NCBI GenBank assembly: GCA_035566535.1
Contig: DATMRA010000054.1
Location: 1 to 7,863, forward strand
DNA: 7,863 bases
Origin: JAFARE01 sp035566535
Lineage (GTDB): Bacteria > Chloroflexota > Dormibacteria > Aeolococcales > Aeolococcaceae
Direction: 5' to 3'
The translations under genes were made by a program, and so were the position numbers. Shown piece after piece: positions 1 through 5,255 of this stretch. How positions within the stretch are numbered: the first letter of the stretch is position 1; each line of letters starts with the position of its first letter. The notes below the pieces were generated by a model. The model was not told the DNA's origin and made no database searches. It worked only from the letters and a program-made list of their open reading frames with translations.

Positions 1-173
1 ATGGGGACATGCGGCTGGGCCAGGGTCGTGAGAACGTCCGCGACTTTCTGCGCCAGAATCCCGAGCTCCTCGAGGAGGTCGCGGCCAAGGTCCGCCTGGC
101 GTCACTGCCCCAAGCCGTGCCAACAGAACCCGTGCCCGAGAACGGCGCAACCCCGCCGGTTCCAGTCAGCTGA
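1..173 (+). CDS. recA: RecA recombinase, C-terminal fragment (5' end outside window)
   Basis: RecA forms the filament on single-stranded DNA that drives strand exchange and LexA autocleavage. Only the C-terminal end is present, in the third forward frame from base 3: 56 codons ending in TGA at 171-173. The fragment opens with the family's C-terminal hallmark, G-D-M-R-L-G-Q-G-R-E-N-V followed by F-L-R-Q-N-P-E-L-L-E-E-V and K-V-R, which matches the 'IGQG..N...L..NPE...EI...VR' segment of other RecA proteins. After it comes a short Pro/Glu-rich tail, the variable regulatory tail of the family. recX begins 13 bases downstream, as is usual for a recA-recX operon. The core ATPase cannot be judged because it lies outside the window. 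Confidence 0.93.
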   Translation, partial: GDMRLGQGRENVRDFLRQNPELLEEVAAKVRLASLPQAVPTEPVPENGATPPVPVS

Positions 174-186
174 GAAGTACGGGCGA

Positions 187-678
187 ATGCGCCGCGCGCG
201 CCCAGCAAGCACGGTTGAGGATCCGGACGATCTCGACGCCGCCGAAGCCACCGCACTCAGGGTGCTCGGCGGCGCTGCTCAGTCGGCCGCGGGACTGCAG
301 CGGCGACTGGAGCAGCGCGGCTACTCGGCAAAGGCTGCCGCTCACGCGGTGGAACGCTGCCGCGAACTCGGGTACATCAACGACGCGTCGCTTGCTGAGT
401 CGGTGGCCGCGCGCCACCGCCGCTCGCATCACGGGCGCATGAGGATCGTCGCGGATCTACGCGCACGGGGAGTAGACGCCGAAACCATCACGAGCGCAAC
501 GGAAGCACTGGCCGTGGGTGAGCAGGACGAGGCCGTGGCCGCCGCTCGTGAGCTCTTCGAACGACTGGACCGTCGCGGCGCTGTCGATGACCGCAGCCGC
601 CGAAAGATCGGCGCCGCGCTGCAGAGGCGCGGCTTCAGCGGCGACGTGATTGTGCGAGCCCTGCGCGCGATCGACTGA
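187..678 (+). CDS. recX: Regulatory protein RecX
   Basis: RecX binds RecA filaments and limits or reshapes RecA activity. The predicted protein has 163 residues, close to the family's usual 150-200. Three helical repeats can be seen: one around residues 20-62 with L-Q-R-R-L-E-Q-R-G-Y, leading into the signature E-L-G-Y-I-N-D-A-S-L-A (about 60-70); a middle repeat around 76-108 with R-A-R-G-V; and a third around 115-160 with the typical R-R-K-I-G-A-A-L-Q-R-R-G-F-S. I chose ATG 187 because GAGAAG lies at 172-177 at a workable distance and because the frame further upstream overlaps the recA coding sequence. It is almost certainly co-transcribed with recA. The first 18 residues are acidic and poorly conserved, so a slightly later start is possible. 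Confidence 0.9.
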   Translation: MRRARPASTVEDPDDLDAAEATALRVLGGAAQSAAGLQRRLEQRGYSAKAAAHAVERCRELGYINDASLAESVAARHRRSHHGRMRIVADLRARGVDAETITSATEALAVGEQDEAVAAARELFERLDRRGAVDDRSRRKIGAALQRRGFSGDVIVRALRAID

Positions 679-700
679 ATTCGAGCTGTCCCGATGCGCC

Positions 701-1264
701 CTATCTTTTTGCGTAGATCTGGTTGGAGAGGTGAGTTGAGCGCATTCCACAGGGATCTTGAGCCAAGGGCGCGAAGCTCAACGCTGCCCCCTGTAGGCTC
801 CACCGGTAACGACCCACTCCGTCCGGCAGCGCGAGCCCGCAGCCGTCGCCGTTGTAGAAGTCGATCTCGGTTCCGTTGACGACGAGGTCGCCAAAATTGG
901 TGTCTCCGCTCGTCTCAAACGAAAACGTGGTGGCGTTGACGATCAGATCCACTGCGTTGTTCGGATTCGATGCGAACGGTGTCAGTTCCCAATCGGCGAT
1001 CAACTGGACAGGTGCGGGGCCACCTGGTGGGGGCGAGGCCGCGGGAGTCGGCGTGCGCGATGCAGTAGCGCTGGCGTGTGCGGTAGCGGTTGTCGTCGGG
1101 TTCGCTCCACCGCAGGCGACAAGCAAGCAGGGGAGCAGGAGCAACAAGAACGCACCCGATGGAACGCCACGCAATCGACGACCCGCGCTGCCGCTCACAC
1201 CGTGGTGCGGACGTCGACGAGTCGTGGGGTCGTACGATTCCGTTTCCGTGTACACCGCGTTCAT
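701..1264 (-). CDS. Putative lipoprotein with the same extracytoplasmic domain as the neighbouring anti-sigma protein
   Basis: A predicted 187-residue membrane-anchored lipoprotein of unknown function. Residues 38-50 are a hydrophobic segment ending in the lipobox L-V-A-C, so Cys51 should be lipidated. A Thr/Ala/Pro-rich tether follows (about 52-83), then a compact globular domain (about 84-187). That domain aligns without gaps to residues 99-208 of the anti-sigma protein encoded upstream, with about half the positions identical by eye, including N-G-x-E-I-D-F, G-V-G-R-Y-x-W-x-L and D-P-C-G-x-R, plus Cys142 and Cys172. The pattern (Trp near the start, a G-x-Y-x-W strand, a late D-P-C) is reminiscent of small secreted lipocalin-like beta-barrels; that is inference. 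Start ATG 1264 is preceded by GAGGT six bases upstream, but it gives an unusually long N-terminus (about 35 residues) before the hydrophobic segment. A GTG at codon 23 would give a normal signal peptide but lacks a visible ribosome site. It ends 22 bases from the convergent recX. Confidence 0.75.
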   Translation of the reverse strand: MNAVYTETESYDPTTRRRPHHGVSGSAGRRLRGVPSGAFLLLLLPCLLVACGGANPTTTATAHASATASRTPTPAASPPPGGPAPVQLIADWELTPFASNPNNAVDLIVNATTFSFETSGDTNFGDLVVNGTEIDFYNGDGCGLALPDGVGRYRWSLQGAALSFAPLAQDPCGMRSTHLSNQIYAKR

Positions 1265-1289
1265 GTGAAGACCTCATCGTGCCGTTGCT

Positions 1290-1329
1290 TTCGCCTGAGG
1301 ATCCGCGAGCGGCGATCTTCCGAGGCGAA
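1290..1329 (-). promoter_or_regulatory. Inverted repeat / hairpin in the leader of the lipoprotein gene
   Basis: TTCGCCT (1290-1296) and AGGCGAA (1323-1329) are a perfect 7-base inverted repeat. The stem continues inward with GATC/GATC at 1300-1303 and 1314-1317 after a small bulge and mismatch, and the loop holds a further CCG/CGG pair. It lies about 25 bases upstream of the lipoprotein start and away from any coding region. It could be a leader hairpin affecting expression, or a protein-binding palindrome. No T-tract follows it on either strand, so it is not a standard terminator. Confidence 0.45.
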
Positions 1330-1374
1330 GGCGCCTGCGCGTCTCTCGTCTACATAGATTCAGGGAGTGAGCCG

Positions 1375-1383
1375 TTTTCTTAC
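1375..1383 (-). promoter_or_regulatory. Candidate promoter -10-like box of the lipoprotein gene (GTAAGAAAA)
   Basis: On the minus strand this non-coding site reads GTAAGAAAA, an AT-rich island in GC-rich DNA. The identical nonamer occurs directly upstream of the ECF sigma gene (2598-2606). It lies between the anti-sigma stop and the lipoprotein start. If it is a -10 element, transcription would begin near 1368 with a leader of about 100 bases that contains the hairpin at 1290-1329. No convincing shared -35 element was found, so this remains a candidate. Confidence 0.3.
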
Positions 1384-1420
1384 GACTCATCGATGTGCAG
1401 GCGTGGAACTCGTGCAGCGG

Positions 1421-2056
1421 TCAGCTAGCCTGCTTGATGTAGGTCGCGTTCGCCAGAGGCCTCGTGCGTCCCCCGCACGGGTCTATGTTGAGCGGCGTGA
1501 GATGCAGGCTGTTGCCGCTAAGGGTCCATTGATACCGACCCACGCCACCCGGTAGCGGGATTCGGCACACGTCGCCATTGAAGAAGTCGATCTCGTTTCC
1601 GTTCACCGCGACCATGCCAAATGAGAATCCGCCGCTGGTTTGAATCTCGAACTTGGCGCCCTGAAGGATCAGGTGAGCGGCATCGTCGGGGTTGCCGGTC
1701 GGTGCCGGCGAAACCCAGTTGCCGTTGAGCCGGGCAGGCACTGGGCCGCCGGGCGGGGGCGAGACGGCCGGAGTGGCGGTTGCCCTCGCCGATGGCTGAA
1801 GCGTCGCCGGCGTTCCGTGCCGCTGCACCAACACATGACCGACCCCGAAGACAATCAGGAACAACGCGGCCGCAACGGCCGCGAATGCAAGTGCGGAGGT
1901 GACGGCCCGGCGGGCGCCTGACGTGCGCCGCGACGGCGTGGGGAGCAGCGTGTGGGATTCGAGGCTGCGCGGAACAGGCGCTGACGCGAGACTCGTGAAG
2001 TAGGAGCGGGCGACGCGCAAGAGTTCGTCATTCTCTCTGAGCGGGTCCTCAGGCAT
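1421..2056 (-). CDS. Putative anti-sigma factor, single-pass membrane protein with C-terminal sensor-like domain
   Basis: Probably the membrane anti-sigma partner of the ECF sigma factor encoded just upstream; this is inferred from gene order and topology, not from a recognised anti-sigma motif. The 211 residues divide into a cytoplasmic N-terminal part (1-50, with E-L-L-R-V-A-R-S-Y-F, which may form the sigma-binding helix), one transmembrane helix (about 51-77), a Pro/Thr/Ala-rich linker (78-107) and an extracytoplasmic domain (108-209). The zinc-binding H-x3-C-x2-C motif of classical ZAS anti-sigma factors is absent. The outer domain is paralogous to the mature lipoprotein at 701-1264 and shares Cys164 and Cys194, which could form a disulfide outside the cell. 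The ATG is preceded by an excellent GAGGAGGGAG site (2064-2073) inside the end of the sigma gene, and the two genes overlap by 8 bases (ATGCCTGA), pointing to translational coupling and matched dosage. Confidence 0.75.
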   Translation of the reverse strand: MPEDPLRENDELLRVARSYFTSLASAPVPRSLESHTLLPTPSRRTSGARRAVTSALAFAAVAAALFLIVFGVGHVLVQRHGTPATLQPSARATATPAVSPPPGGPVPARLNGNWVSPAPTGNPDDAAHLILQGAKFEIQTSGGFSFGMVAVNGNEIDFFNGDVCRIPLPGGVGRYQWTLSGNSLHLTPLNIDPCGGRTRPLANATYIKQAS

Positions 2057-2567
2057 TGATCATCTCCCTCCTCAGCGCGGCAACCGCGCGCCCGAGATGG
2101 CTTCGGGCAGTGCCGGGGCGGCAGCCGAGCAAGCGCGCGCATTCGTTGAGGGTGTAGCCGTGGTGGACATGGAGCGCGAACACCGCCCGCTGCCTCACGG
2201 AGAGCTGAGCAAACGCACGGTCAAAGTCAAGGAGTTCACCTTCAAACTCGATCGGCGGACGCAGCAGCACCTCGCGCGTGTCTCCGGACCGCAGCAGGCG
2301 GTTGATCCGGCGCTGGCGCTGGAGGCAGTGGTTTACACAGATCCGGGTCAACCAAGGCCCCGGGCGATTTGGATCGCGCACCTTGGCCCACGAACGCCAA
2401 GCGGAGAGCATCGTGTCTTGAACCGCATCCTCCGCCTCCGCAAGGTCCCGGGTGATCGTGACGGCCAGCGCATAGAGGCGCGGTCTCTCCGGAAGGACAG
2501 CCCGCTCAAAAGCATGTTCGGCGTCATCTCGAGGGTAGGTGGCGACGACGATTGCCTCCTGGTGCAT
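2049..2567 (-). CDS. ECF-family RNA polymerase sigma factor (sigma-70 regions 2 and 4)
   Basis: A group 4 (extracytoplasmic function) sigma factor that would direct RNA polymerase to a small stress regulon. From ATG 2567 it has 172 residues. Region 2 lies around residues 18-90: L-Y-A-L-A near the start, region 2.2 D-L-A-E-A-E-D-A-V-Q-D-T, and region 2.4 around P-W-L-T-R-I-C-V-N. A non-conserved linker follows, then region 4 (about 115-168) with L-S-V-R-Q-R-A-V-F-A-L and a helix-turn-helix Y-T-L-N-E-C-A-R-L-L-G-C-R-P-G-T-A-R-S-H-L. No region 3 is present, as expected for the family. An in-frame ATG at 2597 would add 10 residues, but it directly abuts the candidate promoter box at 2598-2606, so 2567 is preferred; neither start has a strong ribosome site. 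The gene overlaps the anti-sigma gene and is divergent from the aldo/keto reductase gene. Confidence 0.88.
   Translation of the reverse strand: MHQEAIVVATYPRDDAEHAFERAVLPERPRLYALAVTITRDLAEAEDAVQDTMLSAWRSWAKVRDPNRPGPWLTRICVNHCLQRQRRINRLLRSGDTREVLLRPPIEFEGELLDFDRAFAQLSVRQRAVFALHVHHGYTLNECARLLGCRPGTARSHLGRAVAALRREMINA
2064..2073 (-). promoter_or_regulatory. Strong ribosome binding site of the anti-sigma gene, inside the sigma gene
   Basis: On the minus strand GAGGAGGGAG lies 7 bases before the anti-sigma ATG at 2056 and is embedded in the final codons of the sigma gene. With the 8-base gene overlap it fixes the anti-sigma start and supports coupled translation of regulator and antagonist. Confidence 0.75.
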
Positions 2568-2597
2568 TCCACTTAGATGGATGCGGCTTACGGGCAT

Positions 2598-2606
2598 TTT
2601 TCTTAC
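2598..2606 (-). promoter_or_regulatory. Candidate promoter -10-like box of the sigma/anti-sigma operon (GTAAGAAAA)
   Basis: The minus strand reads GTAAGAAAA here, identical to the box upstream of the lipoprotein gene (1375-1383). Used as a -10 element it would place the transcript start near 2590, giving a short leader before ATG 2567 and excluding ATG 2597. ECF sigma factors often transcribe their own operon, so a shared element in front of both genes fits autoregulation. No clear -35 motif common to both sites was found. Confidence 0.3.
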
Positions 2607-2699
2607 ATGAAACCCGCTTTCGGCTTCACGCTGATGAGCCGAGCCACGGTTTCAAGCGGTCACGTCGCCGGGCCGGCCGCGGGTGTCATCGTAGGCCGC

Positions 2700-3671
2700 A
2701 TGGAATACACGCACCTTGGACGCAGCGGACTTTCGGTGAGCCGGCTGTGCCTCGGCACGATGAACTTCGGGCCGCAGACCAGCGAAGAAGATTCCCACAC
2801 GATCATGGACGCGGCGCTCGACGCCGGTGTCAACTTCTTCGACACGGCCAATGTGTACGGGTGGAAGAAGGGCGAGGGCGTCACCGAGCAGATCGTCGGC
2901 CGATGGTTTGCGAAGGGTGGCGGCCGGCGCGAGAAGGTTGTCATCGCCACCAAGGTCTATGGCTCGATGAGCGATTGGCCCAACGACACGTTCCTGTCCG
3001 CGCGCAACATCCGGCGCGCGTGCGACGAGTCGCTGCGCCGGCTGCAGACCGACCACATCGACATCTACCAGATGCACCACGTCGACCGGAACACGCCGTG
3101 GGAGGAGATCTGGCAGGCCATGGAGGTCCTTGTGCAGCAAGGCAAGATCCTCTACGCCGGCTCGTCCAACTTTGCCGGATGGAACATCGCTGAGGCGCAA
3201 GAAGCCGCGCGCTCGCGGCACTTCATGGGCCTCGTCAGCGAGCAGTGCCTGTACAACCTCGTGCAGCGTCACGCGGAGGAGGAGGTGCTGCCCGCTGCAG
3301 CGCATTACGGGCTGGGGGTCATTCCGTGGAGCCCGCTGATGCGCGGCCTTCTGGGAGGGATCCTGGCCAAGCCACGCGACACCGGCCGCTCAGCCTCACA
3401 GCAAACAAGCGACCTGCTCGAGAAACACCGAAGCCAGATCGAGCGCTACGAAGCGCTCTGCAACGACATCGGCGAGGTGCCCTCGGCTGTCGGCCTCGCC
3501 TGGCTGCTGCACCAGCCCGCTGTCACGTGCCCGATCTCCGGACCTCGCACCGCCGAACAGTTTCAGAACAGCCTGCGGGCGGTGGAACTGAAGCTCGACG
3601 AAGCGACGCTAGCCAGGCTCGATGAGATCTTCCCCGGCCCCGGGCCCGCGCCAGAAGCGTGGGCCTGGTAG
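2700..3671 (+). CDS. Aldo/keto reductase (voltage-gated K+ channel beta-subunit-like branch)
   Basis: A soluble NADPH-dependent oxidoreductase with an (alpha/beta)8 barrel that reduces aldehydes or ketones; the physiological substrate cannot be told from sequence. From ATG 2700 it has 323 residues, the usual family length, and begins with the typical M-E-Y-T-H-L-G-R-S-G-L-S-V-S. The catalytic tetrad is complete: Asp48 and Tyr53 in F-F-D-T-A-N-V-Y-G, Lys85 in I-A-T-K-V-Y-G, and His126 in I-Y-Q-M-H-H-V-D. Cofactor-binding elements are visible in G-S-S-N-F (about 155-160), in E-Q-C-L-Y-N-L, and in the C-terminal P-I-S-G-P-R-T-A-E-Q-F-Q-N. The open frame continues upstream to an ATG at 2577, but that stretch overlaps the sigma gene's 5' end and lacks family similarity. 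It is divergent from the sigma gene and convergent with the MFS gene, ending 12 bases before it. Confidence 0.9.
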   Translation: MEYTHLGRSGLSVSRLCLGTMNFGPQTSEEDSHTIMDAALDAGVNFFDTANVYGWKKGEGVTEQIVGRWFAKGGGRREKVVIATKVYGSMSDWPNDTFLSARNIRRACDESLRRLQTDHIDIYQMHHVDRNTPWEEIWQAMEVLVQQGKILYAGSSNFAGWNIAEAQEAARSRHFMGLVSEQCLYNLVQRHAEEEVLPAAAHYGLGVIPWSPLMRGLLGGILAKPRDTGRSASQQTSDLLEKHRSQIERYEALCNDIGEVPSAVGLAWLLHQPAVTCPISGPRTAEQFQNSLRAVELKLDEATLARLDEIFPGPGPAPEAWAW

Positions 3672-3683
3672 ACGTGCCGCGTA

Positions 3684-5057
3684 TCAGGGTGCCGGCGACG
3701 CAGCCTCGCTGAGCCGGGCCGGCGTGCCCCGGTCCTGCCGAGCGACGATCACCAGGAGTCCGAAGGTGGTCAGCGAGAGGATCAGTCCGAGACCGATCAG
3801 GCCGTCGGCGAAGAAGAGGCGCGTGGCCACGCCACCGAGGATGGCGCCCACGGCGCCGCCCCCTGCCAGCGCCACCGTGTAGAACGACATCAGCGCGGCT
3901 CGGTCGGCAACCAGCGCTTCGCTGCAGTCCGCGAGGTATGCCACCGCCGCCGGGCCGAACCCGGCAAGCCACATCACCCCGACTGCCAGAAGCGGAATGC
4001 AAATCGGAGCCAGGTGCAGCTGCGAGTGGTTCAACAGCAGCAGCGCAAGGAGGATCACCCACGCGCCTGGGACGGCGCGCCGCATGATCGCCACCGGGCG
4101 GCTCCTGCTCAGTACCGGCGTCCATAGCACGATCCCGATCAGGAAGAAGACGATCCAGGCAACGAGCCACAGCCCGATGACCCGTTCATCGAAGTGGTGC
4201 AGGAGCCCTTGACCCGGTTCGGGGCGGTGACGCAACAGCGCAGCGAGGTTTGCCATGAAAGCGCCGAGCAGCGCGAACCCGGCCAGCCACGCGGGGAGGA
4301 AGCTACGCATCGGGCCGGGTCCAAGGACTGCACGCACGACGGTTCGCAGCGGGCTGACCAGCATCGGCTGCAGGCGCGGCACCCACACGAGGCAGATGAA
4401 CGACGCCGCGAGGTACAGCACGGCGAGGAGGAGGAACGCCCCGCGATGGAAGGCCACCCACGCGAACGACCCCAGCGCGAAACCGCCCGCATAGCCGGCA
4501 AGGGTGGCGCCCTCGAACGCCCCGCTGGCTCGCGCTCGCACTGGGCGGTTGTGGGAGCTGGCAGCGGCGACCGTGCCCAAGGCCACGGGCACGAAGGCGG
4601 CGGCGCCGATACCTTCGACGAGCCGTGCGCCCGCGAGCTGCGCCGCGTTGACGCCGAGGGCAACGAGCAGAACGCCGAGCATGCCCAGGAGTGGACCGCC
4701 CACCAGGAACCGCGACCGCCCGAAGCGGTCCGCGTAGCGCGCCAGGATAGGCGCGAAGATCATCTCGGTGATCGCCTGGGAGGCGCCGACGAACCCGATG
4801 GCCACACCGTTGGGGCGTCCGCCGGCCAGGTCACTCAGGTCGAACTGCACTGCCACTGCGGTGCCGACCGTGGCCACCCGCAGCAGCCCGGTGGCGGTGA
4901 GCAGCGCCGTCAGCGTCGACGGGCGGTGCTCGCGTAACTCTGATTCCAGGGATCGCGCCAGGGCCTGGTCGCCCTCAGGATGGTCCTCAGAGACCCCAGG
5001 GGGCACATGGAAGGGCTCCTCCATGACTCCGGTTGGGCTTCGATCTCCCTCGCTCAC
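3684..5057 (-). CDS. Major facilitator superfamily transporter
   Basis: A polytopic inner-membrane secondary transporter, probably a proton-coupled exporter of the drug/metabolite type; the substrate is unknown. The 457 residues contain about 12 hydrophobic segments in two halves separated by a hydrophilic loop near residues 228-250. The MFS motif A between helices 2 and 3 is present as R-Y-A-D-R-F-G-R-S-R (about 107-116). Helix 4 begins with the charged A-R-L-V-E-G-I-G stretch typical of MFS exporters, and helix 5 has the G-A-F-E-G-A-T-L-A-G-Y-A-G-G pattern. The C-terminus is short and cytoplasmic. The start is uncertain: GTG 5057 gives a charged N-terminal tail of about 47 residues, while ATG 5024 and GTG 5006 (preceded by GGAGGAG nine bases upstream) are plausible alternatives, and all leave the membrane part intact. 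It is monocistronic, convergent with the aldo/keto reductase and divergent from rny. Confidence 0.87.
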   Translation of the reverse strand: MSEGDRSPTGVMEEPFHVPPGVSEDHPEGDQALARSLESELREHRPSTLTALLTATGLLRVATVGTAVAVQFDLSDLAGGRPNGVAIGFVGASQAITEMIFAPILARYADRFGRSRFLVGGPLLGMLGVLLVALGVNAAQLAGARLVEGIGAAAFVPVALGTVAAASSHNRPVRARASGAFEGATLAGYAGGFALGSFAWVAFHRGAFLLLAVLYLAASFICLVWVPRLQPMLVSPLRTVVRAVLGPGPMRSFLPAWLAGFALLGAFMANLAALLRHRPEPGQGLLHHFDERVIGLWLVAWIVFFLIGIVLWTPVLSRSRPVAIMRRAVPGAWVILLALLLLNHSQLHLAPICIPLLAVGVMWLAGFGPAAVAYLADCSEALVADRAALMSFYTVALAGGGAVGAILGGVATRLFFADGLIGLGLILSLTTFGLLVIVARQDRGTPARLSEAASPAP

Positions 5058-5124
5058 GCCTCAAGGTTAGGGCCTTCGAAGCATCGGCAGCGTACGTCCG
5101 GCACCGCTTGTGCCCTGTGCCCCG

Positions 5125-5130
5125 TACAAT
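5125..5130 (+). promoter_or_regulatory. Candidate -10 element (TACAAT) of rny
   Basis: TACAAT matches the sigma-70 -10 consensus at five of six positions and lies in the 198-base gap between the divergent MFS and rny genes. A good -35 at 16-18 bases is not evident: TTGTGC at 5108-5113 is too close (11 bases). Transcription from here would give a leader of roughly 120 bases. Confidence 0.4.
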
Positions 5131-5154
5131 CGCGAGGTCTTACGCGGCAACCGA

Positions 5155-5184
5155 CCGGAGGGGTTGTTCTCCGGCCCGCGCGGG
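5155..5184 (+). promoter_or_regulatory. Hairpins in the rny leader
   Basis: CCGGAG (5155-5160) and CTCCGG (5169-5174) form a perfect 6-base stem with an 8-base GT-rich loop. The palindrome CCCGCGCGGG (5175-5184) follows immediately. Both lie downstream of the candidate -10 and upstream of the RNase Y start, so the rny mRNA would carry a structured 5' leader. No T-tract follows, so a terminator is unlikely. Autoregulation by RNase Y cleavage is possible but unproven. Confidence 0.4.
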
Positions 5185-5255
5185 AAGTCGAAAGCGATCT
5201 GCGACCCGGCTTCCAGCCCTGTTGTCCGCACGAGGCGCCAACACGGGGCACGGTT

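Noticed and set aside
1..186. Upstream extension of the recX frame back to base 1
   Set aside because: The same bases encode the RecA C-terminus in another frame with clear family motifs, and the extension has a random Arg/Ser/Pro composition.
679..700. Terminator between the convergent recX and lipoprotein genes
   Set aside because: The 22-base gap has no inverted repeat; the short T-run nearby is inside the end of the lipoprotein coding sequence.
2577..2699. N-terminal extension of the aldo/keto reductase from an ATG at 2577
   Set aside because: The 41 extra residues have no family similarity, overlap the upstream region of the sigma operon, and the canonical N-terminus begins at 2700.
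4194..4937. Long plus-strand open frame opposite the MFS gene
   Set aside because: Its translation is low-complexity Arg/Glu/Gly/Ala typical of antisense frames in GC-rich DNA; the minus strand encodes a clear 12-helix transporter.
5108..5130. TTGTGC plus TACAAT as a complete rny promoter
   Set aside because: The spacer is only 11 bases, too short for a sigma-70 -35/-10 pair; only the -10-like element was kept.
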